64,000 nucleotides of DNA from Lepas anatifera (taxonomy: Eukaryota > Arthropoda > Thecostraca > Lepadidae): the NCBI GenBank assembly GCA_034440635.1, contig JAOTON010000043.1, positions 186,001 to 250,000 of the forward strand, in the 5' to 3' direction. Under the pieces are notes generated by a model, which had not been told where the DNA came from, ran no database searches, and saw only the letters and a list, made by a program, of their open reading frames with translations. Shown one piece after another: positions 21,646 to 34,448 of this stretch (positions are counted from its first letter, which is position 1; every line of letters starts with the position of its first letter). The position numbers and the translations under genes were made by a program.

Positions 21646-23891
21646 TGATTCAGGCTGCCGTCTCCCGGGGCCCGGCCCACATCTCGCGACTCCGCGGATT
21701 TCCGGAAAACTTTCTAGTTTGTTAAATCAAATTCAATCTGTACGATTTGTGGGAGATGCTAGAAGTTATTGTGACCGTCAAAACAATGCACCAAGAACGG
21801 CCACTCCAATTATTTCCCGGTACATTTCCTGCAACCTCCGGATGCCATATCACGTCTCAGCCTGACCTCTGACGATATCCCATCCATTCCAGCCGAAGCA
21901 CGCCAAGAATCCAATATCGCACTACTTCTCTACGAGCCGCTGCTCGCTAAAAACCCGCCACTGGCGCTCAGGGGCCTCCTCCGCACAACAGTGATCACCA
22001 GCCCGGAACAAATCGCTGTCGACGGCGATGCGGCGGAGGCGAGACGTCGACTGGTGGCGAGACCATCGACAGAAGCCCGGCTGGGTGATCGCACCATCGA
22101 CGTGTGACCATCCGTGTCCGACTTGGCGCTGCCACGTGCTCATTAGCGACCGAGGCGGAGGCGACATAACCTAATCAGACGGCAATCCGCCGCAGGCGGG
22201 GACCGCTGACGGCAGATCAGCACGAGGCGTCACCGGCCACGCAGACGTGCCCCCTCCGCCGCAGGGGGGGAGACGGAAACCACAGATCTCTCTTGTATTG
22301 GTATTGACGCCAGTTTGATTGCGTGTCAAAACGTCGTCAATTTCACCCAGAATTCTAGAAAACTGTCAGATGTCTGGAAATGAGATTCCTCTCATGTTTC
22401 AGAAAACTGCCGCTCCGATTGAATCTCGTAGGTAATTCCTTGACAAGCAAAGCACGCTATCGTGTTCCAAAGGCCTAGCAGAATCGACAAATTCGGTAGG
22501 AAAGAATGGCCACCTCCCCCACGTCCTGCCCGAAATTCCACGAGGATAAAAACATCGAAAACAGTCTTCCCTGCACGTATTGCGTCATTTAAACAATTTC
22601 AATATTTTATATGAACATAGGGATCGTACGATTCTATAACGCATACATGCATTCATTCAGAAATCTGGACTAATTCCGCTAAGAAATGTATGGGCGCCAA
22701 CCACAAACCCTTCATCCCAGCAATGCCGAGCCGCCCTCGTTCTCTCGCTTACAAAGCAGACACGCACAGCTGCTCCACACTAGCTGCAACGACTCTCACA
22801 AGCTCGCACAACGACGGCAATAAGCTTGCAAAGTGATGCTAACCAGGCACGCTCTCGACGACATACGGGCCATTACGGGGGAGGCTCTCCCGTATGCAGA
22901 TAATGACGACAGCGTGCGGCGCCGCCGTGTAAACCCTGCGAGAGCCGTTAAGACGAAGGAGGGGACGCCGTGATGACCCCGTGAAGTATGGTGGAATTTA
23001 CCAGACTGCCAATATCAGTGAAGTATCGCGAGCGGCCGGCAATAAAGCCCCCCAGACATGAATAGCAGCCTTGCAATGCCGTTCTATGCGACAACTCTAC
23101 GCATTAGCATCGTAGTTAAATCGATCTGCTCTCGAATGCAGCTCGACAACAATGGACCATTCGGCGCCAGCGGCAGCCGAGGCTGTCGCCACCGACGCTG
23201 CCGAGGGGTCATATCAATGCGCGCGGCCGGGCGCGCGGCAACGCCTTCCGGTGTGGTTAAGCGTGGCGTTCCGGCTGCAGTGCTCTCCCGCCACAAGCTG
23301 TCGCAGAGCTCTGGTGACGGAAGCATACGATACCGCAGGAGCAGCCGTCGAATTAGAAGGGAGGATGGGGAACGCAAGGGTTGCACAAACGAGGCGTTCA
23401 AGGAAGAGTTCGCTTAGAGTAGCCAAACAATTTCCAACCAGTTTCATGTCTGAAGAGCATGCACTGATGTCACCCAGTTACACCGCCGGCGTTTTGCGTT
23501 GAACTCCACCCTCGCCGAGACAAACACCAGCTGTCGCAGCGTCACCGTCGACGGCGGTGCCGACGCGCACAATTACACGCGCCGAATCCGAACGCTCGTC
23601 AAGCCGCACGTTTTTCGCAGCTCCAGCAGATCACATCTGCTGATCAAAACTCTGTGATGGGCGTTCTGCTGCTTCTGATGAGTCCCCTAGCGCTCTCGTC
23701 ACGCGCGTGCATCCGAACTGAAGCAGACTGACCATTTACACTCTGACCGGATGTAAAATTTCGGCATAACTATTGAGTAGTTCCGGACGAAATGCCAATC
23801 CCAGACAAAAACTGGAAGGAAGCGCGAAATCAATTTCACATATGGGGAATAATACATGGATGTATGAATCTCAAAATAGACTATCATCAAC
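21646..23891. other. No gene seen
   Basis: GC-rich patches around 22000-22270 and 23150-23500 give chance open frames on both strands, with low-complexity Arg/Ala-rich translations. No known domain and no clear repeats. Confidence 0.5.
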
Positions 23892-24121
23892 ATGGGGATC
23901 CAGGATTGCCGATCGGGGGGGGGCACCTTCCCGGGGGGGGGGCGCCATCCGGACCAGGGGGCGCCACTTATGACCGGCAAAACCTATCAGGTGGGCGCCA
24001 AATCCTGTCGGTGAGCGCCGACTTTCGTATCCTGGGAGGTGGGTGGGAAGCGACCTTTCAGGGGGCGCCGAGGGTCGATCGGGGGGGACGTGCCCCCTTG
24101 CCCCCCCTGGAACCGCCTATG
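23892..24121 (+). mobile_element. GC-rich MITE, family C copy 1
   Basis: It begins GGGGATCCAGGATTGCCGATC, ends CCCTGGAACCGCCTAT, and has G-rich tracts inside. It aligns along its length to the reverse complement of 51286..51500. Shared segments include CGGACCAGGGG-CGCCACT, AAAACCTA, and GCGCCGAGGGTCGATC. No coding capacity. The superfamily is not determined. Confidence 0.65.
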
Positions 24122-27100
24122 ATCATCAAATTGTTATTCACATTTGTTTCTGCTTTTCTACAACGAACAGGGATTGAAGATAAGAGTTGCACGCTCTCTG
24201 GTTTCTGTCTTTGCAACAGCAATATTTATCAGCCGTGGCTGACAGCGCACCTTCGTGACATCCTTACATCAATCTCAGGACACGAAAAGCAGCGTATCAC
24301 AACACCGCTGTCATCACTCCCGTGGAAGAACAGGGCTCGTCGCTTTTCCGTATGCATGAGCAATCCCCGACATTATGATGAATGCTGCCGCCGGCGACGG
24401 TCCACTTTCAACCCGGCCTTTGAGTGCTGCTGAGCACCGCCACCTCCGCTGGCTCTGTTAATGATGACAAAAGTAACGAGCAAAAACTTGTCGGGCGTCA
24501 TGCTTCCTACTGCATATGACAGCATGAAGAGACGGCAAACGGTGGTCACGCTACGCTACTAATTGGACAGACGTCCAGAAAAAGCGGGTGGCGGAAAATG
24601 GCGCGGTAAAAATGCGTCGGGGGAGCACTGGAGGAGCGTGGGCGCACTGCTCTGTGTCGTAGGCCGATCCCGCTCCAACGCGTCCGACACTCAGCGCCAG
24701 ACACGCTAATGGGCCGTCAATGGGACACGCCCGTAACGCAGCAGCAGCGGCGACAACGCGGCGGCGGCCTCTCAACTATGCAACGGGATGACTTCAATCT
24801 AACGAGGACTGGGGTCGCATGAAGTGTTGCAATTCTTCAGCTGAAGGACGTGCGACAAGTCCGGATGCTCCGTTGCTGAGTATAGTTAAACACACCGGCA
24901 CATTCACCGTTCAAAACCAAAGGACGGCCGACAGACCCCCAAGTATGCACAGCTGGATATGTCTCAGGTCCTCCCAGTTTAGTATCGCTGATCCCCGTAC
25001 CAGCGCCCCCAGGCACGTGCTGCCACTTCCCAGTTATGGCGTCTGACACAGAGGACGTTACACGACCTACGTGACCCGGGCCGAGCGGGGCAGCAGAGGC
25101 TCTGTCGCGCTGTAGAGGGAGACGTCAGCGCGGCCTGCAGCGTCTGGTCGGATCGAAGAGGACCGGGCGATCCCGTTCAGGACTGGGTTACTAAGGCCGG
25201 AACACGCCGTGTCTTCATACGGATCGTAGTGTTGAGGAGTTGAGATGGAGGAAGAGAGTCTGTGTCTTCACGTAGATATGTATTTACCTTAGAAATTGGC
25301 TCACAAGTGGTGGCAGCCGATGCCATGTGAGTTCAGCAGTCAGTGCGACGCAGCCCACTGGATTCTACCCCCCCGTCCAATCCAAGGTCAGCCAGGAAAA
25401 AACCATCGAGGAAGGTAGGGAAAAGCTGGCGACACATCCCAGTGCAACAGTACTGACACAAACCAGCCGTGTTTGACAAAACACTGCCCTAACTTCAGCG
25501 AACTCCTCTGTCGCCTTCTCCCGTCATCTCTACCATCCGGCTTCCTTCCTCCACCCTTGTCATTATCCTCGTGCGACCCTTCCGGGGGCTGGGCCGTGTA
25601 CAAAGGACAGGGTTGGACGGCGCACCTGGGCAGATGACACCTGCCGATAGTGGCTAATTGGCTGCCGGTGGCGCCGGACCTCCCCATCGCTAACGACGGG
25701 TGTCACAAAAAAACCGGAACCTGGTGGGGCAGGTCATGGCGGCGGCCCTGCACGAAAGACTCCGGTTAACAAGAGTGCGGCCAACACTCACAAGATACAA
25801 GCTGGACAACAGCAAGTGTTGTTCATTCGAATACACAAACAAGGATTTCCGATTTGGGATGACTTTTGGCTTAGTATAAGCCATGACGTACTGACTGCTG
25901 AGATCCCAATGGCATTAGTGCGAGGGAGGTGGGGTCGGCCAAGCTCGTGTCAGTTCAACAAGGGCACGAATCAAATATTCGAAGGGAATGGGGGACTGGG
26001 GCCCTATTTATACGAGGGGGTAACCTTTTAACCCCAGGTGCACTCGCCAACTACGCTCCACAGACTACAAAAGGCAGATCTATTCACCTCAGCATCCGTT
26101 TTCAATCTGACCTCCGTTCCTAATAAGACAGACACGGATGCGTTTTTGTGCCGGCGCCGCCATATGCCTCGGCATCCGGCCTCCCGCAGCGCCCCTGACC
26201 GAACGCCACGAGCCGAGCGGTCCGAGAGACTGACCCGCCAAGAACGGCTGGAAAAAAGCGCGCCAAACCCACACAACCGCCACTGGCCCAGAGCCCGCCT
26301 GCCAGCCGTCAGATTTAAACTGGACAGCAGGTGAAGTGAGGTCAATATCTAGCACGGCTATTGTTTCTCTCATTTTTAATTTCAGTTGAAACATGAATGC
26401 AAATAGGAGCGATGAAACCTCGCAACAACGCAAATAGCCCCTCATATACAAAATGGTATCGCCATCCAGCACGCGTTTTAAAGATTTCTTACGGCTCCCA
26501 GAATACTTCAAAACCAAACGTTTGAATTTCAAATCTACCTGACCTCGTTGAGAGCACACCCATTGTCATGCAAAGCTGAGAGAAGGCTATACCCAGTGCC
26601 TGAACTGGAATAGCCGTAACTTCCACCACATCCACGGCTATAGGCGCCGTGGCTGTCGCACTCCGTCGTTAGCCCCAACAACATGTGGCTGAGTGGTCCA
26701 CATATCACGACTCCATTGCGGCCTGCCAGCCCACCCAGCCATTACCGCGGCCAGGGTGACGCCGCCTCCGTTCACCCACCATTCTGGCGCACCCGCGCGC
26801 GCACGCGGCGCAAAAACGCGACGCCGCTTCAATCACCTGGCGGCCACGGCAGCGGTCGCAAATCAGGTGTCACAGAGGCGAACGGGGTCAGTAGCGAGGC
26901 GGCCCGGCGGCGGGTCGCAGCGCTCAGGTCAGTCGGCCGTTTTTGTCGCCGCCCGGCAGTGCGTGGGCCGGCCGGGTCAGGCTCCGGCGTTTTCTAGTCA
27001 ATATCTGGCCACGAGAGATGGTCACGCCAGCCGAGTATGGCTTTAACCAGCAGAGCTTGATAAAAAGACAAATGGGGACGGGGGAGGCAGATCACTCAGG

Positions 27101-28217
27101 AAACCTCAGTTGGCTGGAATCTGCCTGGTAGCATAGCACTGTAACGTTAATAAATGGTCTTTATTGATCTGTATGAGCTGGAATTAGCTTAGAGTTGGGC
27201 TACAAGCAACAGTATAGAAGCCACCCGAGTGAAAATCGTTTTACATTCGGAACAAATCTGATAGGGGGAGAGAGTGTCGATGAGGGTGCTTCGCTCCGTA
27301 CGCGACACCAGGTGATGCAGGAGGGACAGCGACGGAGGGGACAGGACAAACAACTTTCGCTCGGGGAGACGTACGCCGGGCGACGCCCGCCGCTTCCGGT
27401 CGGTTTAGATATGGACCTGGAACGCCTCAAACAGGTGGTACCCCATCTGCTGGTATGCGGTAGGTATATGTGGTACCCGTGGTAGTGATTGGAATAGAAT
27501 TAACACATCAGCATTCTTAACCAAGCTATTTTTGCAGTATCCTTTGCAATCCATGGGATAAAATGAGAATTGACCCAAACCATCTGTAGTTCCTAGCTTT
27601 CATTTTAGCATTTCATCAAAACCATAACCTTCGAAAATTCACAACTTTCCTAGAGCTATAAGGGGAAATCTAAATGTGAAATGATAACGCATTTTAGCCA
27701 TCAATCATCAACGTCAAATGAATATCAAGTCAAAGTGATGAGTTGGTCTTCAAGTGAAGCCGAAGAGGAGATTTTGGTTGTGTTGGCGTGGGAGGAAAAT
27801 ACTCAGATCGCGTTGTAACGCATTTCGTTCGGGTGAAACGTGCCAACCAAGACGATCTTTACTTTTTATGACACCCGAAAGAAAAATGTCGTGGTGCCCT
27901 CACAGCAAACGAAGAGACCTCTAAAACGGACCTAACGCAAATATGTAAACCATTGGTGTCTGCTTCGCAAGGTCCGTATTTGCTCTCGCCTCAGTTTCAG
28001 AACACCCCAACAGAAAGCAAATGACCTGAAGCTGCTGAGACGTTCTTATGTGCTGTTTCTGTGCAATACAAATATTTTTAATAAAACTATTTTGCAATAC
28101 AAATATCAACGCGATGTTGGCTAGTATTCTTTTCCAATCACCCGGATTCAGCCAAGTATTCTATTTCAATTACTTGCCTTCAGTTTACATAAGACGCGCT
28201 TAAACATTAACTGCTCG
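24122..28217. other. No gene seen
   Basis: Mostly unique-looking sequence. 26640-27000 is CpG-rich with alternating CG runs and could be a CpG island, but no promoter element or exon can be tied to it. 27500-28200 is AT-rich with many stops. Confidence 0.5.
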
Positions 28218-28673
28218 TTAAAGGAAATGTGGCACCTTGGTCGAATCCTGGAATTTAGTGTAATTAGGCGTACTTTTAGCCGAAAATAATGAAATCACTC
28301 ATGATTTCTCTGAAAAATTTACAATAAGCTCAATATTTTGATTTTCAAAATACTCTTCTAGGAAAAGAAATAAATATCTGCCTGTGGATGATGTCATGAT
28401 CTGGCAACCACTACCATACTCGAAACACTCCAAGGGCTTCGATTGGCTGATGCTCATCGTGACGTCAGCATATGTCGTCACACCAGCAGCTCACAATAAT
28501 GGCCGCCTGGCGAGGGGTACATGAGAGGTACATTTCGGGTAGGGTTTAGCTTTTTCTAAAGAAATATAGAGTTCCAAGACAAATGATACATAGAGCACCG
28601 GGTTCTCCGACTTGCTTTACAACTTGGCTATCTCAGTTAAAATCACGTTATAAAGGTGCCACATTCCCTTTAA
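28218..28673. mobile_element. 456-bp TTAA-flanked MITE
   Basis: TTAA is duplicated at both ends. Inside it the terminal inverted repeats read AGGAAATGTGGCACCTT on the left and AGGGAATGTGGCACCTT on the right (reverse complement). There is no transposase frame. The interior is AT-rich and contains a TGACGTCA palindrome. TTAA targets are the hallmark of piggyBac-type transposition, though the terminal bases are not the usual CCC. A related solo end lies at 3449..3505. Confidence 0.8.
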
Positions 28674-29261
28674 TCCCGGTCCGGCCGCGTCTCGCGCTGC
28701 AGCGGCCGCGGCACCGTGCACCTTCGCCCGGGGCCAGTGCCGCGCGGGGTCCGGCGGGTAGGTCGCCGGGCTGGTGTTAGTGTTCTGTGCGATCCGGGAG
28801 GCGCCAGCTTGCTGTCTCCGCAGTCACCAAGGCACGGCGAAACGGCTTCTGCAGGCAGGCACTTCCTGTCGTAATAACGCACGCAACCGTTTGCCATTGA
28901 TCAACCTTTAGGGGTGCTTTACTGCAGCTCCGGCACACTTCAAGCGCTTGTATCTCCACGTGCGGCGCTTCCAATGCCAAAGATGGGTGTCCTTACGGAC
29001 CTCAGGGAGAGACCACACCCTCATCCTAGTTGAGCGTTAAAATAAATGCGACTAACTAGGTTCAGAACGCACTCAATCACTGATGGTCATCCCCCTCTGG
29101 ATGAAAATAGGCTAGTGCGCCCAACCATGTTCTCATTTATCCAATAGCAGAAAGGTAAATGCCACTTGCTGCCTCTGTCCAACAGCAGGTTCCCGGTTCA
29201 CACATACCGAGGTGCAAGCAGTGAACCAAAGATAGTAGAGCTAAGGAACATTGCAAACTGG
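28674..29261. other. No gene seen
   Basis: GC-rich at the start (28675-28770), then mixed. No supported exon. Confidence 0.5.
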
Positions 29262-29534
29262 GGCGCTTGCAGGCGCGTAGCCAGGATTTCGCTCAGGGAG
29301 GGGCGGCGGCCCGAAATGGGCCCCTGCGACAGCGCCAAAGGGCCCTGATGGGTAAAAGGACCCTGCTTGTTACAGAATTGAGTGCTGAAGAGGACTTAGG
29401 AGGTCCCTGTCTGGTATAAAATGCCAAATTTGGCCACAGAGCATAGTGCGGGCGAGCCGCGCGAAGCGCGGCACGTGTCTCGGGGCCCTTCGCCCTCAGG
29501 AGAGGCGGCTGTCCCTGTCCCCTGGGCGCTTGCA
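29262..29534. mobile_element. Possible small DNA element with direct flanks
   Basis: GGCGCTTGCA occurs at 29262..29271 and again at 29525..29534, consistent with a 10-bp target duplication. Inside, the left end reads GGCGCGTAGCCAGGATTTCG and the right end is G-rich in reverse, but the inverted repeat is weak. There are several GGGCCC-type internal matches. No transposase is encoded. Confidence 0.4.
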
Positions 29535-30565
29535 CTGAGCTTTATGGCCAATAGCCTGGGCACGCAGAGCCGTGTGGACGCCAGCCATCTGACTCCATCT
29601 GGGACGGAGAAAAATCACTGGAACAGGGGCAAAGGTCTAAACATAGTAGACAGAGATTCGACCGAATTGGTCAGTAGGCCTGAGCATGCCGTGACGTTGC
29701 ACGGAGCGTTCACGACCTGGTGTTTACCAAACGCCATCGTCAGCCTCACTTGACAGTGTTGTCACGCAGAGGACCAAACAAATGAACAAAGCGAAGACTG
29801 CATCACTGGAAACAATACTAAAACCCAAGCTACAGAAAACCACTTCCATCCTGGCACTTGAGGCCAGAATCGGTAATATCGCTTGCGGTAAATGCCTACA
29901 CATCCCATTTCTATCAATGCATATGCCTGACCACAAGGTCCAAAAACGAGCATCTGGGAAAAACTCGGCGGCATTTTAACGCCATCAGAAACAACCTGTG
30001 GTTGCCGCCGACTCACTTCAACCTGAGAACGGACCCGACCGCACGCACATTCCTCTCCCGTGTAGGCTCTCACGCCGCGCTCATGAAGAACCTGTTCGTC
30101 ACCCTATCTGGGACACCATCTCAGCTGTTCCGGCGGGGCCGACACGGCAGCTTCACAGCGGGGAGCGTCACGGCGTCTCACCACGGTCAACAGCCGATAC
30201 TGCACGAGAGGTGCAATGGTCGCCATAGCTCATGCTTGTCACAACCGGAACGGAGTAGATGAGAAGAGTCAAAGCACAATTGCTACTCACACAACTTTGA
30301 ATTTGGCATGTAACACTTTCACGGGCGGATGGAGCGGGGGAGGGCGTAGGGCAGGCGGTATACCCCCAAAAAACTATCCTACTCCCTTCAAATCACAGTT
30401 TTTCCACGATATTGGCCATTTGCACCAACCCACCCTGCCGCTCACGAGTTTGCTCTTTTAAAACCACCCGAGCGAATCAATGAACGGACATTGCCTACCA
30501 AAGACACTTAAAGTGATGGTGCCAAGTTCGGGAAAGGAAGTAAGCATTATCTAGAATTAAATAAA
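29535..30565. other. No gene seen
   Basis: Chance frames of up to 134 codons on the plus strand (29858..30262) show no known motif. Confidence 0.5.
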
Positions 30566-30620
30566 GTGGGCACCATATGACCACGAGGGTTGGCGCGCCC
30601 GTTAGCCCAAATAATCCATC
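30566..30620 (+). mobile_element. 5'-truncated LINE 3' tail
   Basis: GGGCACCATATGACCACGAGGGTTGGCGCGCCCGTTAGCCCAAATAATCCATCAA matches the hairpin tail modules at 19707 and 19826, followed by an ATCCATCAAT tail. It appears to be a very short, truncated copy of the same or a sister LINE, or of a SINE that borrowed its tail. Confidence 0.65.
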
Positions 30621-32898
30621 AATTACAAAAAAACATCGTAAGACAGCAATCCATACATTGAGATCTCTTCAGGATTCAAAAGCAGACAGCCAGGGCACAT
30701 GTCGGACCTGGTGACAGTGCCCCACTCCATGTCGCGGATCACAGTCCAAAGCCGAGCCTCAATGACCGCCGGAGCGGCGCCGGGGAGGGTGCCAGCTGCA
30801 GAGCCGGGCCGGAATGAATATACCGGCCGATTGGCGCGGGTCATCGCGGCCATCCCGCTCATAAGGCCTCTCAATGGAGCCAATGGCGGTCATCCGACAC
30901 CGGCGCTCACCAGGCGCGCAGTCAGGTCCCCCACCAGGGGGTGCACTAAGAAGTGGTCGGCAATCGAGTGACTCGCTACTTCGCTCACTCCTCGTCCAAA
31001 ACGTGCCCCGCTCTCGGCTATCCGAGCCCTGCCTTGTGCGACCTGGAATCGTTCCCTGGACACGGCCCTGCCGCCGCCCACCGCGGCTGCTCAGTTGGCA
31101 GCCTCGCCCGCGGCAGTGATCACACTCAGCCTCTGGCAGATCCGCTGCGGCAGGGGCGGGGACAGCACACAAAAAACACTCAGACGCATTAGTACACACG
31201 ACAAAAAGCGTCGCCATTGGCGAGTATCGATCCGACCGTCCTCGCACTGGCCGACCTATATTCTGAACGATGGATGTGTGGGCGCGCTGTGGTCAGCCAT
31301 GTCACAGTGCCTGTCATGTGAGTATAATTGTCGGTAAATAAATCATGCTAACTATCTCTATATACTAACTATCTCTAATCATGCTAACTATATGTTGTTA
31401 TGAAATAAAACTATCTCAAAATAAATCATAAAGTAAAATGTACGGTGGGTATTTCTATATTCTGTGTCATTAAAACCATACACACTTCGAACCGTTCATG
31501 AATCCTAAGGTTATTCAGATCAGAGGTTGTCGTCGCGAAAGGGAGACGGTGACAACGCCACCTTCTGGAAAACGGGTTCAGTCACTGGCAGTAGTTTCCG
31601 AAATACAGGAAATAAGGAATTATGTTTGCCCTTAAATATCTGCCTGGACAGTTGTCCTCTCATATGATCTACAGGGATGCCTTTTGAACTATTCCTTAAA
31701 GGAGAGCGCTAGCAGCATCTTAACCCTACTGCTGTCAAGCACCTTGCTACCCCTATTCCTGGCAGGAGGAAGGATGCCCCTAAGATATTAAATTCTTCCC
31801 ACCCTATTAAAAACACATTCAAAACGGGATTGATCTGTCTCACGCTGAACTCCATTTAAAAAAATCATACATATTATCAAAAAATCATACTATCATATAC
31901 AATATATAGGGTGGTATTGCTACTTCTGTTTCTCTCGGCTGTCCTGTTAGCAGCATATTTACTTTACAAGAGTTACAATCCAATTACATTTGAAACCCCC
32001 CTTTTGGGTTGCTGTAACCGCCTCTGTCAGAATAATTACACGAACATGTAAGTTAAGTATCATCTGGCGTTTTATTGATACTACTCAAACATTTTAAATC
32101 CTCTCAATATTGTTCCGGACGGATTTTTTGTTCGAAGAACGCACCGTACACCATAATATTCGGTCTCAGAATATATCCTCCCTAAATACGGAACCATAGC
32201 TCCGCCCCTGGCACGGATATTGTCTCTGAACTTTCAGGGAATCTGCACAATCAAATTTAGATTAATTCAGAAAGTTTCAAAAGCCTATCACGAGCGATTT
32301 TGGCGATATTCCGGAAAAAACACGAGAGGTGGGCAGAATCTTCCCTCTCCCGCCCGCCCAGACAGGAATAGGGTAAAAGCTAACAATATATCAGTTTTCA
32401 TCGATTCTATTGTTTTATCCCTTCTACCGAATCGCCCGCTGAAACTATGACTTCTGAGGCACCCCAGTAACACGATAGCGTTCCTATCCGATTGCGACCG
32501 CTGGGTCATTCTGCATTTATGAGCCCGCCGGAATCGGCGGGTCGTTCTGGCGGTACGTGCAGTCTGAAAGCCGCCACTCCCCCGGCCCAAACGGTCCGTC
32601 ATCTGTGACGTCACGGCACGGCAGCCGTGACAATTGAGACCCCCGAGTTGCCACACCGACGGTAAAAAGTCTAGAAAGGTCTGCGGAGAAACAAAAACTG
32701 GTCTTGATATCATCAGTGGAATCCGTATTCAAAAGGCACGGCGCAGACCAGTAAAAGAAGCAGCCTCAGCAACTAAGTCTTCTGTGGTAATTGCTGTTTC
32801 TTTAAAAGACACGACCTTGTACCATAAGCACGGCGAAAGTATAACAATGTTGTCTATTTATATTGTTACTGATCATGGCTTTGGTTATTGATAAGAAA
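30621..32898. other. No gene seen
   Basis: 30760-31190 is GC-rich with chance frames. 31330-31440 is AT-rich with short repeats of CTAACTATCTCTA and CATGCTAACTAT. A CATAGCTCCGCCCCTGGCAC stretch at about 32198 looks like the end of a degraded MITE. Confidence 0.5.
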
Positions 32899-33184
32899 AG
32901 TAAAACATTTATTACTGCACAAAGCCCAGCCTGAGTATAAAACCCGACCGGTTTCGGGAGCATCCCGGCCCCGTTTTCAAGGGAGATAAAGATAACACTA
33001 TACAAACACTATACTAACACTAACACTGAAAAAAATCAAAGTGTACTGTCTTCGTGTTTTTCGCTTAGTTAGGTTCATGTCATAGTGTTATCTTTATCTC
33101 CCTTGAAAACGGGGGCGGGATGCTCCCGAAACCGGTCGGGTTTTATACTCTGGCTAGGCTTTGTGCAGTAATAAATGTTTTACT
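32899..33184. mobile_element. Foldback structure with about 103-bp arms
   Basis: The arms at 32899..33002 and 33082..33184 are inverted copies with only about five differences. Both contain TAAAACATTTATTACTGCAC, CCCGACCGGTTTCGGGAGCA and AGGGAGATAAAGATAACACTA. The 79-bp spacer has short repeats of an ACACTA motif. This is the layout of a foldback or long-TIR MITE. Two related retroelement ends inserted in opposite orientation are an alternative. No coding frame exists inside. Confidence 0.85.
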
Positions 33185-33472
33185 TATCTTGTGTATTTAT
33201 CATCCACATATCACGCATAAAAACAAAACGGTGAGCACACAATAGTTGTTAATTTGTTCGCCATCAGGATATTAAGGGCATGAATCAAATACATAAATCA
33301 TATCCTTAGGCTTAAGGCGAACAAACGGTCTTCTGCAAGCATGACAACTAAAAGATCTCACTTCCCAGATCGAGTAATAACCCGTCCAATACGACAGCAC
33401 AGCTGAAAAAACCACCCGATCTTTTTCAGACAATTGCATTCAGTGGTTCGTAAATGGTGGGTCATGGGCCAT
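33185..33472. other. No feature seen
   Basis: Short unique-looking stretch between two elements. Confidence 0.4.
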
Positions 33473-33645
33473 GGGCGCCGAAAGCGGGGGACGGGGGACG
33501 CGTCCCCCTGCTGGCTAACCAGGGGGGACGTCCCCAAATTTTTGGGTCAATGGTCATTAATGCTGTCAAGTACCGAATATACTCAAATTCGCCTCCCACG
33601 GTCAGTACCGCCCGGGTCCGTCCCCCCTGCGAAATTCCTGCGCCC
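33473..33645. mobile_element. Small MITE with GGGCGC ends
   Basis: The left end reads GGGCGCCG followed by GGGGGACGGGGGACG. The right end in reverse reads GGGCGCAGGAATTTCGCAGG then GGGGACGG. The outer flanks GTCATGGGCCAT and GTCATGGCCCCAT are similar and may be a diverged target duplication. Confidence 0.5.
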
Positions 33646-34189
33646 TGGTCATGGCCCCATCAAAGGTCACGGTGCTTCTCGGTGGGGGCCACGATAACCA
33701 GTGAATCTGAAAGACGAATGTTCAGCTAAGACAGCCATGATACAGACCCAATGAATTGAGCCGGCCAGCTTCGTGACTCTCACCTTCAACAAATTTTTGA
33801 GATATGAATGCGTTATAAACCAAGACATTACCACGAAGCCACAATTCTTAAGCCTCAGGATGTCATGCTCGGGACAGATTTTCTGGAAAAACCTTGTCTA
33901 TGTTCTTGCGAAATTTCGAGCGATTTCCAAAGTTTCCTAGCAATTTTCTAAGGAGAGCAGATACCCCTTCCGACAACGTATCTGTGTAAGGATGGATTTT
34001 CTACGATTGTGGTAATCAAAAACACGGATGAGGTGTCATGTGAATCTAAAAAACATTCACACCTTGAGAGCAACAGGGCTCAGAAATGAGATACTGTTGA
34101 GAAAAATATAATGACAATAAGTCGGCTCTCCATCTCGGAACATTACCGTGAACGGTACGTTCCGGAGGAAGTCATCGTTCATTCAACGC
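33646..34189. other. No gene seen
   Basis: AT-rich sequence with no supported exon. Confidence 0.5.
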
Positions 34190-34448
34190 TGCCCCGGTGC
34201 TACAGTTGGTAGAGCGTTGGGCTCCAGCCCACTCAGAAAACCTGCAGTCAAAGCTTGGGATGTGGTCAAAGCTTTGACCACGGACCACTGACATGTGGTC
34301 AGTGGTCAAAAATTGGGATCGGTTCCTCTGGGACGCTCCGGCACTCAATATTTACCCGAAGGTCGGCCGGCAGCTGACTGGTGAAAGGGTGACCTGAGCG
34401 GCCGTCTCTGTGCATTGTGGGGACGTTAAACTTTGGCTATTAAATTAA
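34190..34448 (+). mobile_element. tRNA-derived SINE, second family
   Basis: It starts GCCCCGGTGCTACAGTTGGTAGAGCG, a tRNA head with an A box, followed by an anticodon-like TTGGGCTCCAGCCCA hairpin. The B box is not clear. Inserted in the body are the perfect palindrome TGGTCAAAGCTTTGACCA and a second inverted pair (GACCACTGAC with GTCAGTGGTC). The 3' part has TCTGTGCATTGTGGGGACG and ends with GTTAAACTTTGGCTATTAAATT. A functional tRNA is excluded by the missing T-arm. Confidence 0.65.

Noticed and set aside
23665..23705. CTGATGAGTCCC, the start of a hammerhead ribozyme core
   Set aside because: The required stem II closure and GAAA are missing downstream.
33082..33184. Hammerhead-like GAAAC in the foldback arm
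   Set aside because: There is no CTGATGA partner on either strand within the structure, so a ribozyme is not supported.
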